Made by a program: the position numbers and the translations under genes. The notes under the pieces are model-generated. The model made no database searches and had not been told where the DNA came from. It saw only the letters and a list, made by a program, of their open reading frames with translations. From contig NZ_JAAZWE010000003.1 in the NCBI RefSeq assembly GCF_013185185.1, forward strand, positions 620,001 to 684,000: a DNA stretch of 64,000 nucleotides, given 5' to 3'. Positions within the stretch are counted from its first letter, which is position 1, and each line of letters starts with the position of its first letter. Shown here piece by piece: positions 8,290 through 16,704 of the stretch. Origin of the DNA: Saccharibacillus endophyticus. Lineage in GTDB: Bacteria; Bacillota; Bacilli; Paenibacillales; Paenibacillaceae.

Positions 8290-9046
8290 CTATTCCAAAA
8301 GCAATTTAGGAAATCCGCCGACGATTTCGTAATAGCGCACATACTTACCGTCGCCTACGGGTTTAAGCAATCGATGCTCCACCAAAATATTCAAATGATT
8401 GCGAGCTGTACGGAAGTTTATTCGATACACCTCCATTACGTCCTTCGGTCGAATCGCTCTTCCCGACCGCCAAGCCAGCTTTAGTACGTCTTTTTGCATC
8501 GGGGTAAGTGTTGGGGTTGCGGAAGTTCCTATCATCATCGGCATCACGCTCATTTGCAGCAGCATCCGGCATACCTCCGGGCGGTTCTGAATATCGTCGA
8601 AAGCGAAATGCAGCATTCTCCAACCCATTCCCGCGAGAAAAGTATCTCGATTCAGCGCATAACTGAACCGTTCGCGATCCATATCTTTGATGTGGCTTTG
8701 GAAGCCGTCGCATTCGATACCGATTCGATCGCCGTTCCCGGTAATAAAAGCAAAATCGAGAAATTGCGAACGGCGGTTCCAATCGTAGATTTCGTATTCG
8801 GGATGCAGATGCTCGAAGTTTCCGACAAGCGGCCACCATACCTTTTCCAAAAAAAAGCTTCTCCGCATACTGATGTCCTCGCTCCAGTCGGCCGCGCCGC
8901 TCACCGGAGCGAAGGTGCATATGGTGCTGCAAAAATGCGGCGTGCGCCGATTCGAATCCGGAGCCTGGCTCGAATTCGGGAATCAGGGTTGACCGTTTCT
9001 CTAAATGCTCGTTCTTGTTCGTTAGCCTGTTCCTCTTATCCGCCAC
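8290..9046 (-). pseudogene. Frameshifted nuclease-like protein with C-terminal winged helix
   Basis: Two overlapping minus-strand frames join into one protein. The upstream frame starts at GTG 9046 eight bases after AAGGAGG and runs to GHQYAEKLFF; the downstream frame continues as LEKVWWPLVGNFEHLHPEYE to the stop at 8290. The switch lies at eight A residues on the plus strand (8849-8856). Removing one base gives a continuous protein of about 251 residues, a type I recall as common in Paenibacillus. Residues such as LDFAFITGNGDRIGIECDG, DMDRERFSYALNRD and GMGWRMLHFAFDDI resemble the DUF559/Vsr-like PD-(D/E)XK fold. The last 60 residues look like a winged helix (RPKDVMEVYRINFRTARNHL). It may be a real disruption, slippage, or a sequencing error. 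Confidence 0.72.
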
Positions 9047-9077
9047 TTGCTTATCCTCCTTAAATGTCTTCGAACGC

Positions 9078-9114
9078 AAAAAAACGCCCCCTCGGCTCAA
9101 TGCCGGGAGGACGT
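9078..9114 (-). terminator. Terminator-like hairpin in the leader of the 8290-9046 gene
   Basis: Read on the minus strand, ACGTCCTCCCGGC pairs with GCCGAGGGGGCGT (one mismatch, two G-U) and is followed by seven T. It lies upstream of the GTG start and downstream of a promoter-like TATACT, so it would end transcription before the gene unless overridden. Confidence 0.65.
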
Positions 9115-9145
9115 TCTTCGTCGCTCGGTCGTTTCTTATAAAAAA

Positions 9146-9151
9146 GTATAG
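9146..9151 (-). promoter_or_regulatory. Possible -10 box for the minus-strand gene
   Basis: TATACT on the minus strand with a weak -35 (TTTCTT, 18 bp spacer). Transcription would begin about 30 bases before the leader hairpin. The rest of the 9047-9481 gap belongs to the control region of the kinase at 9482. Confidence 0.35.
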
Positions 9152-9277
9152 CACAAGCCGTTTCTCGAAAGAAACTCCCCTGTCGCACCTTCAACCCTTG
9201 TCAGCCGGAGGGTTAACGGGTTCGTGCGCATCATAAAGTCGGCCGGTACCTTGTCAATACTAAAGCTTAGGGTACCC

Positions 9278-9332
9278 GTTTATCTTTTGTTAAAATCTCG
9301 TTTAACCCTTCGTTATCCTGTCATGCTATCAT
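9278..9332 (+). promoter_or_regulatory. 11-bp-phased response-regulator boxes and promoter of the kinase-regulator operon
   Basis: GTTTATC (9278), GTTAAAA (9289) and GTTTAAC (9300) begin exactly 11 bp apart, the arrangement known for OmpR/PhoB-family direct repeats. An extended -10 TGCTATCAT (TATCAT at 9327-9332) follows at an activator-like distance. The same boxes recur before the gene at 11896. KpnI-like GGTACC half repeats at 9245 and 9271 flank the region. Confidence 0.6.
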
Positions 9333-9481
9333 TCAGAAGATAACGACGCATGCGGCAAACGGATCGGCTTCGCTTTATGTCTACGGTTCGACGTAGGCGA
9401 TTCATATGATCGAAGCTAGAGCCGTCCGTAAACGTGCCAGACCGATCCGCGTCTACCCCAAGCGAAAGCGGGAGATTATTC

Positions 9482-10981
9482 ATGACCATTAAACGAAGGC
9501 TTTTCATATCCAACATTCTCATGATCGTCATTCCGATCGTGTTGGCGATCATGCTGTCTATTTTGCTGGCGCTGCTGCTTTGGCGGGAGTTCGATTTCGA
9601 ATTCGGCAGCGACAAAGATTATTACGACGCGCGCGATTCCGTGATGGAAGCCGCTCATGCCGTTTTGGAAAATCCGGATATGGATGCGGGTAGGCTGGAA
9701 TTCATGATGAAACGCGTCGATGAGCTGCTGACGAACAACGATATGGCGCTGCGCGTGTACGAAACGGATGCGCCGACCGATTCCGAAACCGAACTCGGCA
9801 CAGGAACGCTGCGCTATTCGCTCGGTACGGAGCCTTTTGACGCGACCAAGCTTGAAAACGGCCTTGCCTCGCTCGGCGGAACCGGAATTATCGGTCAGGA
9901 CGGCCGCGAGCTGTACGTGACGGACGCGGAAGGATCGGGCAGCATCTACCGCATCGAGCTGTACAGCACGCGCATCGTCGCCGAAGAAGAAAGCGTGCAC
10001 GGCAGGGGCGACGGCTGGATTCCGATCGGGATCATGCTCGGTGTGCTGGCCGTATTGTTTTTCACCAGCCAATTCCTGACCCGTTTCGTATTCCGGCACA
10101 TTCGCGATCCGCTGAAGATTCTGTCCGACGGCGTGAACCAGATCCGCGACGGCAACCTCGACTACCGGATCGAATACGCGCGCAAAGACGAATTCCGCCC
10201 GGTATGCGAAGCGTTTAACGAAATGGCAGGGCGCTTGAAGGAATCGGTATGGGCCGTGCAGAAGCAGGAGATGAACCGCAAAGAACTGCTCGCCGGCATC
10301 TCGCACGATCTGCGCTCTCCGCTGACCTCGATCAAAGCGTACGCGGAAGGGCTGTTGGACGGCGTGGCGGCGACCAAGGAATCCCAGCACCGCTACGTGA
10401 ACATGATCAAGACCAAAGCCGACGATATCGACCATATGGTGTCGCGTCTGTTTCTTTTCTCGAAAATGGACCTGGGCGATTACCCGAATTACCCGGAAGA
10501 TCTGGACGCGCGCGAAGAATTGGAAAGCTTTTTCCGGGCGGCGGCTGAAGAGCATGCGCACGAGGGGTTGAAGATCCATATCGGAAAGTTGGAAAAAGGA
10601 GTGACGCTGCACGCCGATCCGGTTCAGTTCCGGCGGGTGCTGGCGAATATCGTGGAAAATAGTTTGAAGTACAAAGAACGGTCGGAAGTTACGGTATCGG
10701 TAGAGGCAGCGAGGCAGCAGCATCTACTCCGCATTGCCGTCGAAGATGACGGGCCGGGCGTCACGGACGAAGCGCTGCCGAAGCTGTTCGACGTTTTTTA
10801 CCGCAGCGATGCTTCACGCAACAGTCCGAATCGGGGCAGCGGCCTGGGATTGGCAATCTCGGAAAAAGCGATTACGTTTATGGGCGGAACTATCCACGCG
10901 GAGCATGCGGCAAGCGGCGGCCTGCGGATCGTGATCGAACTGCCGATCAATCATGCAGAAGGAGGAAGCCAACGTGTCTAA
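9482..10981 (+). CDS. Sensor histidine kinase with HAMP domain
   Basis: A 499-residue kinase: membrane segment at about 8-34, an extracytoplasmic domain of about 140 residues, a second segment at about 178-198, HAMP (HIRDPLKILSDG onward), HisKA with the phospho-acceptor His275 in GISHDLRSPLTSIKAY, then the ATPase domain with NIVENSLKY, DDGPGV and GSGLGL. The large outer domain separates it from the short-loop BceS type. Start ATG 9482 follows GGGAG by seven bases. It overlaps the regulator gene at its end and is probably its partner. The stimulus is not known; the neighbours suggest an envelope or antimicrobial signal. Confidence 0.93.
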   Translation: MTIKRRLFISNILMIVIPIVLAIMLSILLALLLWREFDFEFGSDKDYYDARDSVMEAAHAVLENPDMDAGRLEFMMKRVDELLTNNDMALRVYETDAPTDSETELGTGTLRYSLGTEPFDATKLENGLASLGGTGIIGQDGRELYVTDAEGSGSIYRIELYSTRIVAEEESVHGRGDGWIPIGIMLGVLAVLFFTSQFLTRFVFRHIRDPLKILSDGVNQIRDGNLDYRIEYARKDEFRPVCEAFNEMAGRLKESVWAVQKQEMNRKELLAGISHDLRSPLTSIKAYAEGLLDGVAATKESQHRYVNMIKTKADDIDHMVSRLFLFSKMDLGDYPNYPEDLDAREELESFFRAAAEEHAHEGLKIHIGKLEKGVTLHADPVQFRRVLANIVENSLKYKERSEVTVSVEAARQQHLLRIAVEDDGPGVTDEALPKLFDVFYRSDASRNSPNRGSGLGLAISEKAITFMGGTIHAEHAASGGLRIVIELPINHAEGGSQRV

Positions 10982-11678
10982 CGGGAAAAAGATTCTGATC
11001 GTAGAAGACGATAGCGCTATTGCGGAGATCGAACGGGATTATTTGGAGATTGACGGGTTTGAAGTGCAGATCGTCGATAACGGCCCGGCAGGAATCGAGC
11101 GCGGAGCAAGCGGCGAATTCAACCTGATCCTGCTCGATGTCATGCTGCCGGGGGCAGACGGATTCGCCGTCTGCCGCAAACTGCGGGAAACGGTGGACGT
11201 ACCGATTCTTATGGTAACGGCAAGGCAGGAGGATATCGACAAGATACGCGGACTCGGGCTGGGTGCGGACGATTATATCGTGAAGCCTTTTTCCCCAAGT
11301 GAACTGGTCGCGCGCGTGAAAGCCAATCTGGCTCAGTACGAGCGGCTGCGGAACCGGGGCGGAGCGCCTAAGGACGGCAGCGAGCTGAAGGTCGGGCAAA
11401 TCGCGATCCGGCCCCAGTCGCGGCGGGTGTATGTGCGAGGCGAAGAGCTGACGCTCAAAAACAAAGAATACGAGCTGCTGTTATTCCTGGTCGAGCATGT
11501 CGATATGGTGTTGAGCAAAGAAACGTTATACGAGCGAATCTGGGGCTACGACGCGATCGGCGACAGCGCGACGGTGGCGGTACATATCAACCGGCTGCGC
11601 GACAAGATCGAAGAAAATCCGGGCGATCCCAAGGTGATTCAGACGGTCTGGGGCGCGGGGTATCGTTTTAAAGCATAA
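10974..11678 (+). CDS. OmpR/PhoB-family response regulator
   Basis: A 234-residue regulator. The receiver has acidic residues Glu11, Asp12, Asp13, phospho-acceptor Asp55 in LILLDVMLPG, and the conserved YIVKPF lysine. The C-terminal winged helix ends in INRLRDKIEENPGDPKVIQT and a VWGAGYRF motif. GTG at 10974 is chosen because AAGGAGG lies eight bases before it; ATG 10953 is possible but would put the ribosome site inside the gene. The start overlaps the kinase stop by eight bases, implying coupled translation. Its likely boxes are the GTTTA repeats at 9278 and 11790. Confidence 0.94.
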   Translation: MSNGKKILIVEDDSAIAEIERDYLEIDGFEVQIVDNGPAGIERGASGEFNLILLDVMLPGADGFAVCRKLRETVDVPILMVTARQEDIDKIRGLGLGADDYIVKPFSPSELVARVKANLAQYERLRNRGGAPKDGSELKVGQIAIRPQSRRVYVRGEELTLKNKEYELLLFLVEHVDMVLSKETLYERIWGYDAIGDSATVAVHINRLRDKIEENPGDPKVIQTVWGAGYRFKA

Positions 11679-11701
11679 TGAATAGTGGGGAAATGAAGAT
11701 C

Positions 11702-11748
11702 AAGGACTTCCGTGCGCCGAATGTGGAGCGTATGCGGAAGTCCTTTTT
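11702..11748 (+). terminator. Terminator after the two-component operon
   Basis: AAGGACTTCCG (11702-11712) pairs with CGGAAGTCCTT (11735-11745), then T residues. Confidence 0.88.
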
Positions 11749-11789
11749 ATATGAAGAAAAGAAAGTCTTTGAACGAATATTTATAACGG

Positions 11790-11844
11790 GTTTAACTTTT
11801 GTTTAGAAACGTTGAAAGATCCGTTTATCCCTCCGCTGTAGGAT
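11790..11844 (+). promoter_or_regulatory. Phased GTTTA boxes before the secreted-protein/ABC operon
   Basis: GTTTAAC (11790), GTTTAGA (11801) and GTTTATC (11823) fall on an 11-bp grid with one register skipped. The 18-mer GTTTAACTTTTGTTTAGA matches 15 of 18 bases with the one at 9278, and GTTTATCCCTCCG resembles GTTTAACCCTTCG at 9300. A weak -10 (TAGGAT, 11839) follows. Confidence 0.6.
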
Positions 11845-11895
11845 ATGAGTAGGCAAAAGAAACAAACTACTTTACAAACAAGAGGAGAGATTGGG

Positions 11896-12804
11896 ATGAA
11901 AAAAAGCACGCGCAACAAAACAATCGGCGTAATGGCGGCAGGCATGATCGTAACGGCGAGTCTCGGAGCGGCGGCCTATGCAAACGGCAGCGCTTATGAC
12001 AACTTCCGCACGGCAGTCGTGAAGACGGCGGCAATCGACAACTCGACACTGACCTCCAATATTCAAGTTACGCAAAACGGTACCGTAACGGCGAGCGGTA
12101 AATTGGAAGTCCAGTCGGCAGGCGAAGATCTCTATTCGTCGGGACAATTCGAGATCGGCGGCAAAACACTGGCAGTCGAGCAGTCCACGGACGGCGACAA
12201 GCTGATTTTGCGTAAAGGCGATCAATACTACTCCGTAGACGCTTCGGGCGAAGAACTTAGCGAGAAGCCGGACTTCGAAACTTCGCCAAGCGCGATTCGA
12301 CTGGCGGAAGCGGCGAGCGATCTGCTGCTGGGCGACATCAAAAACCGTTTTACGGAAAATGGCGATACGATCACGCTGAGTCTGACGGATGCGCAAATTC
12401 CGGAGCTTGCCAATCTCGCAATGAACGCGGTGCTGGAAGCAGGCGCGCGGCAGGGCACGGATCGTCTGAGCGAAGAAGCGCAGTGGCAGTCGGAGTGGTC
12501 GGACTTTGACGGGGCTTCGTTGTTCCCGATTACGTCGAACGGCCGCGTGGAAAAAGTTCGTCTGGACGCTACGGTAACGGAGGGTACCATTACTGCTCTG
12601 AAAACGACCATCGGCGTATCGGGTCTGGACAAGGATGGGCAGAAGGTTGAGCTGGAAGCTTCGATTGATAGTGTCTTCAGCAAGATCGGCAGCACCGTTC
12701 CGCAAGATATCGACGTAACCGGAAAAACAGTCGAAGAAGTCGATCTGGAGTCGGACCGCGGCAAATTCGGTCACGGACCTTTCGGCAGCGATCGTTCACA
12801 ATAA
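11896..12804 (+). CDS. Secreted protein of unknown function, stress-operon member
   Basis: A 302-residue protein with a classical signal peptide (basic KKSTRNK, hydrophobic core, likely cleavage after AAAYA near residue 30). The mature part is Ser/Thr/Glu-rich with alternating beta-type stretches and an acidic middle, somewhat like the lipid-binding LppX/LolA-type folds, but no family is secure. The C-terminus (SDRGKFGHGPFGSDRSQ) is polar. Start ATG 11896 follows AGAGGAGAG. It opens an operon with the ABC exporter genes 16 bases downstream and carries the same regulator boxes as the kinase operon. It may act with the exporter outside the cell, for instance as a substrate-sequestering factor; that is inference. 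Confidence 0.7.
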   Translation: MKKSTRNKTIGVMAAGMIVTASLGAAAYANGSAYDNFRTAVVKTAAIDNSTLTSNIQVTQNGTVTASGKLEVQSAGEDLYSSGQFEIGGKTLAVEQSTDGDKLILRKGDQYYSVDASGEELSEKPDFETSPSAIRLAEAASDLLLGDIKNRFTENGDTITLSLTDAQIPELANLAMNAVLEAGARQGTDRLSEEAQWQSEWSDFDGASLFPITSNGRVEKVRLDATVTEGTITALKTTIGVSGLDKDGQKVELEASIDSVFSKIGSTVPQDIDVTGKTVEEVDLESDRGKFGHGPFGSDRSQ

Positions 12805-12819
12805 GAGAGGAGCTTACTC

Positions 12820-13545
12820 ATGACTATCGTTCGCATAGAAAACCTGACCAAGAAGTATGCCAACCGGCGCGGGATCGATCAGTTGTCGTTCGAAGTCGAA
12901 GCCGGCCAGGTGTTGGGTCTGCTCGGCCCCAACGGCAGCGGAAAAACGACTGCGATGAAAGCCATGACGGGTCTGCTTGCACCCGATGCGGGAACCCTAT
13001 CGCTGCTCGGCATGGACCCTGCGGAAGACCTTCCTGCCATTTTGGAACGGACAGGCTGCATGATCGAGACGCCCGGGCTGTATCCGTATTTGACGGCGGA
13101 GCAGAACCTTCGGCTGACCGGCCGCTTCTACCCAGGCTTTGATGCGGCGATGGTCGAACCGCTGTTGGAACGTGTAGGACTGCTGCCTTACCGCAAAGAA
13201 AAGGTACGCAAATTTTCGGTCGGCATGAAGCAGCGTCTGGCTCTTGCTTGCGCGCTGCTGCCGCAGCCGGAACTGCTGGTGCTGGACGAACCGACAAACG
13301 GCATGGATATCGAAGGAACCGCGATGTTCCGCGAACTGCTGCTGCAAGAACGGAAGCGGGGCTGCGCGGTCGTTCTGTCGAGCCACTTGGCGCACGAGAT
13401 GGAACAGTTATGCACCCATGTTGCGGTGCTGCGCGAAGGCGTATTGGTCGATACCGCGTCCGTGCCGCAGGTGTTGGAACAGTACGGAAGCATCGAACGT
13501 TATTATTTGAGAGTGACCAATGCGGACGGGAGGGAAGTCATATGA
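12820..13545 (+). CDS. ABC transporter ATP-binding protein (BcrA-like)
   Basis: A 241-residue single nucleotide-binding domain. Walker A is GPNGSGKT (residues 36-43), the signature is FSVGMKQRLALA and Walker B is LLVLDEP followed by the D-loop TNGMDI. The switch His lies in LSSHL. This class energises ABC-2 type exporters for peptides or antibiotics. It overlaps the permease start by four bases (ATGA), so the pair is translationally coupled. Ribosome site AGAGAGGAG precedes ATG 12820. Confidence 0.94.
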   Translation: MTIVRIENLTKKYANRRGIDQLSFEVEAGQVLGLLGPNGSGKTTAMKAMTGLLAPDAGTLSLLGMDPAEDLPAILERTGCMIETPGLYPYLTAEQNLRLTGRFYPGFDAAMVEPLLERVGLLPYRKEKVRKFSVGMKQRLALACALLPQPELLVLDEPTNGMDIEGTAMFRELLLQERKRGCAVVLSSHLAHEMEQLCTHVAVLREGVLVDTASVPQVLEQYGSIERYYLRVTNADGREVI

Positions 13546-14486
13546 GCAGACCCGGTAACGAAGTGGCCGATCCGGTTCAAACCATGCAAGTTCCGGCCGA
13601 AGCGAGTTCGCGGAAGCGGCAAGACGGCGCGGTCGCCAAAGCGAGCAAGGCGAAAATTACCGCGACAAAAGCGGACGCCGAATCGTCGGAGTCGGCAAGC
13701 TTCAGCGCCCCGATGAAAATCAGACGAGCAAGCGGCCCTGCGCTTAGCGGAATGGTCCGGCGTACGGCAGAAGTGGAATTGCACAAGATTTTGGCCCAAT
13801 TCAAATATCGCGCTGTTCCGGTACTGGTTGCTTTGGTTCCGCTGGTTATGTTATGGCTAAACGGCAATACGGGCAGCTTGATCCGCTTCTCCCCGGAAAA
13901 TTTGCCGTATACCTTGCTTTCGCTCGCAGCTTCCGTCATTCTCCCGCTCGTGGCTTGCATGTTGGCCGCCGATCTGTTCGCCGGGGAGCGGGAACGCGGC
14001 GAACTCAAGATCCCGCTGACCCGCCCCGTAAGTCGACCTGCGCTTGTCATCGGCAAAATAAGCGCGATGCTAATCTATCAAGCTGGCCTGCTGGCGATTC
14101 TATTGATCCTTTCCCTGGCCGCAGCTTTATTATCCGGTGCAAGCCTTGGCGACTTGAATCTGCTTAGCATACTCGGTGCCTATGTCGTAACCCTGCTGCC
14201 TATCGCCGCAATCAGCACCGTCGCAGCTTTGGCTTCGACCCTGGCCCGCAGCGCAACTTCAGGCTTCCTGCTCGGAATCCTGCTGCTCGTTGCATGGAAC
14301 GGCCTTGGCTTGGCGTTCCCGGCAATCTCCCCGATGCTCCTGACCGAATACGCCGCTTTATACAAAAGCATCATCGGCTCGGAGGTCGCTTTCGGCCAAT
14401 TGGCGATGGGCGCCGGCATCCTGATCGGCAGCGCGACCGTCCTGACAACCGCGCAGATTCTGTTGTTCGATCGAAAAGAAATCTAA
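13542..14486 (+). CDS. ABC-2 type transporter permease with long hydrophilic N-tail
   Basis: A 314-residue membrane subunit. About 85 N-terminal residues are hydrophilic and rich in Ala, Lys, Ser and Glu, probably disordered, before the first membrane segment near residue 88. About six membrane segments follow, including the ABC-2 feature of a conserved DLFAGERERGELKIPLTRPVS loop after the second segment. Start ATG 13542 follows GGGAGG. The partner ATPase is directly upstream. The tail is unusual for the family and its base composition matches the rest of the gene. Confidence 0.9.
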   Translation: MSRPGNEVADPVQTMQVPAEASSRKRQDGAVAKASKAKITATKADAESSESASFSAPMKIRRASGPALSGMVRRTAEVELHKILAQFKYRAVPVLVALVPLVMLWLNGNTGSLIRFSPENLPYTLLSLAASVILPLVACMLAADLFAGERERGELKIPLTRPVSRPALVIGKISAMLIYQAGLLAILLILSLAAALLSGASLGDLNLLSILGAYVVTLLPIAAISTVAALASTLARSATSGFLLGILLLVAWNGLGLAFPAISPMLLTEYAALYKSIIGSEVAFGQLAMGAGILIGSATVLTTAQILLFDRKEI

Positions 14487-14592
14487 GTTCCCAACGCTCA
14501 AAGCTAACAAAGCCCAGATTATCAAAAAGCCTTTTAAAAGCCGTAATCTTTGCAATGTCGAATGTTTCTTTTCCAAACCAAGTCCCTTCATT

Positions 14593-14636
14593 AAAACAGG
14601 CTCCGTTTGGCCGAAAAGCCAAGCGGAACCTGTTTT
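14593..14636. terminator. Strong terminator after the ABC operon
   Basis: AAAACAGGCTCCGTTTGGC pairs with GCCAAGCGGAACCTGTTTT (19 bp, two G-U) around a six-base loop. Confidence 0.9.
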
Positions 14637-14691
14637 AATACATATCCTTTCTCTTTTCTTATTTTCTCTTATCTTTTCTTACCCTATCCCC

Positions 14692-14829
14692 CGTATAGCC
14701 CAGCCGGGAGCCGGTTTCGAACCGAAGCGCCTTTGCCCTTTCTCCTCACCTCTAAATCTTTTACTTCAATCAGAGGGGGAAAGGACAACGAAGCGCAGGT
14801 CGAAACCGGCTCCCGGCGCCACCTATACG
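14692..14829. repeat. Long intergenic palindrome G
   Basis: Perfect 18-bp arms GCCGGGAGCCGGTTTCGA (14703-14720) and the reverse complement (14800-14817), flanked by outer arms CGTATAG/CTATACG (14692-14698, 14823-14829). Inner C/T-rich and G/A-rich stretches also pair in part. It lies between two convergent operons. Confidence 0.85.
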
Positions 14830-14839
14830 CTCGCTCCCC

Positions 14840-16174
14840 TCAGTTGAACCGCCGAATATGCGGCGAACACAACGCGACTAGCAAAATCGAAATCCCCGCC
14901 CCGGCAAAAATCGCGATCGTCGGAATCCCGCCGATCGTATCCGCCAGGCGCCCGACAATCAGATACCCCACCGGAAGCAGCGCGAACGATCCCAACATAT
15001 CGAGGCTTGCCACGCGCCCGAAGCTTTCGGCGGGCACAAGCTCCTGCAAGCTGATCTCCCAAATAATCATGAACATCATCATGCCGAAGCCTTCCAGCAC
15101 CATCGCCATCACGAGTCCCGGCACCCAGGTCACGACAGACAGAAGCAGCAAAGCTACTCCGCCCAGCAGCGCTCCGCCGTAAGCGACCAACCCGCGGCGT
15201 TTCCAATCTTTTTTTGATCCGAACAGCACCGCCGCCAGGATCGCCCCGACTGCCGTTCCCGCCATCGCGATGCCGTACACCGACGTATCCAGCCCGTGAT
15301 GAACTTTGAACAGCCACGGCACAAGCACGGCGACGATTCCGGTGTAGCAAATATTGAGCAGCGAAAAAGCGACGATGGTGATCCAAAGCCACGGCAGCTT
15401 GCTCAGCACGCGAACGCCTTCCATGAATTCCGTGCCGAAGCCGGACAGGACAGAAGGCGAATGGGGCGTTTGCGCCGCTTGTTCCGCACGCGCTATTTTG
15501 GCCGAAGCGAACAGGCCGCTTCGCCCTTTTTGCGCAGACAGCACCCGACCCAGCATCGCGAAACAAATGAGCGAGATGAGATACGTCAACGAATCCAGCG
15601 CAAAGCCCGCACCCGGCGATGACGCGGTAACCAACATCCCGCCCAGTGCCGGGCCGAGCAGACGAACGCCTTGAATGCTGATCTGGCTCAGCGCATTGGC
15701 CGCGTTGCGGATATCCGGCGTAAATACTTCAGCGCGCAAAGCGGAGTAGGCCGGATTGAACACGCCTTCCATCATGCCGTAAAACACCAATCCGATATAC
15801 AGCCGCTCCAACGTCAGAGTTCCGCTGAAAATCGATACCGCCGCGAGCAGCATAATGCACAGCCGCGCCCCGTTACTGAGCATGACAAGCCGCAAGCGAT
15901 CCGTTTTATCCACGATCCATCCGGCAAAAGGCAGCGCCAAAATGTTCGGCAGCATATAGCACGTCATCGCCAGCCCGAGCGCCGTCGACGAATCGGTCAA
16001 CGAGTAAACGACAAGCGGCAAAATAAGCACCGACACCGAGCTTCCCAGCATCGCGATCCATTGTCCGAGCCATAAGTAGGTAAAGGCTTTCGAGCGGCGG
16101 ATCGGCGATAAGAAGATGGACAAACGCGAAGCGTTGGGGTTCGCCGTCGGATTTTTTTCAATTTCAGAGTGCAT
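14840..16174 (-). CDS. MFS transporter (enterobactin-exporter/macrolide-efflux-like, DHA3)
   Basis: A 444-residue, 12-segment MFS protein. The first segment begins at AFTYLWLGQWIAMLGSSVSV and motif A appears as GWIVDKTDRLRLV, typical of the DHA3 group that exports siderophores or macrolides. Start ATG 16174 follows AAGGAG and sits two bases after the stop of the upstream regulator gene, so the two form an operon. The regulator probably controls this pump. The substrate is unknown. Confidence 0.9.
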   Translation of the reverse strand: MHSEIEKNPTANPNASRLSIFLSPIRRSKAFTYLWLGQWIAMLGSSVSVLILPLVVYSLTDSSTALGLAMTCYMLPNILALPFAGWIVDKTDRLRLVMLSNGARLCIMLLAAVSIFSGTLTLERLYIGLVFYGMMEGVFNPAYSALRAEVFTPDIRNAANALSQISIQGVRLLGPALGGMLVTASSPGAGFALDSLTYLISLICFAMLGRVLSAQKGRSGLFASAKIARAEQAAQTPHSPSVLSGFGTEFMEGVRVLSKLPWLWITIVAFSLLNICYTGIVAVLVPWLFKVHHGLDTSVYGIAMAGTAVGAILAAVLFGSKKDWKRRGLVAYGGALLGGVALLLLSVVTWVPGLVMAMVLEGFGMMMFMIIWEISLQELVPAESFGRVASLDMLGSFALLPVGYLIVGRLADTIGGIPTIAIFAGAGISILLVALCSPHIRRFN

Positions 16175-16176
16175 CG

Positions 16177-16683
16177 TTAGTTCTCCTTCTTCTCGTCGAT
16201 TCGTCCAAGCCGAATACTGACACCGTACTCCTGCCCGCCTACGGTATTCTGCTCCCACTTTTCCAGCAAAGCCTTCAATTCATCCGAGAAACGAGCGGCT
16301 TCTTCTTCCGACAAATCTAACCGCGTGGCATGATATTCGGAAAAAGGGCTGCCGCCCGTCCACGCATCGTCGTCCGCCTGCCAATCTTCGCCTTCCGCTC
16401 GTCCGGGAAAATGGAACTGAGCAGCCTTCGCGGTATAATATTTTTCCACGATACCGGCCACGCTGCGCGTATCGCTTAACTCCAGCAGCCCGCCTTCGTA
16501 CAAACGCTGGATGTGGTAATGCACGTTGCCGGGTGTTTTGCGCAGAAGATCGGCCACCTGCTTCGACGTCATCGCTTCGCGCGACAAAGCATGCATGATC
16601 TTGATCCGCAGCGCGTTTTGCAGCAGCTTGTTTTGTTTTTCGTCAATAACAAGGGGGTGTTCCTGGGATGGATCTGGCGTCAT
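16177..16683 (-). CDS. ArsR-type helix-turn-helix regulator
   Basis: A 168-residue protein with an N-terminal winged helix: ALRIKIMHALSREAMTSKQV, recognition helix TPGNVHYHIQRLYEGGLL and wing ELSDTRSVAGIVEKYY. This matches the HTH_20/ArsR group often paired with DHA3 pumps. The C-terminal half is helical and acidic and may bind a ligand. Start ATG 16683 follows GGAGG at six bases. Three ATTCTGGA-type boxes lie just upstream, consistent with autoregulation of the regulator-pump operon. Confidence 0.88.
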   Translation of the reverse strand: MTPDPSQEHPLVIDEKQNKLLQNALRIKIMHALSREAMTSKQVADLLRKTPGNVHYHIQRLYEGGLLELSDTRSVAGIVEKYYTAKAAQFHFPGRAEGEDWQADDDAWTGGSPFSEYHATRLDLSEEEAARFSDELKALLEKWEQNTVGGQEYGVSIRLGRIDEKKEN

Positions 16684-16704
16684 GATAAATCCTCCGTTCT
16701 ACTT

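Noticed and set aside
8117..8332. A 71-codon plus-strand frame in the repeat cluster
   Set aside because: No ribosome site, it crosses a terminator, and its sequence is random-looking.
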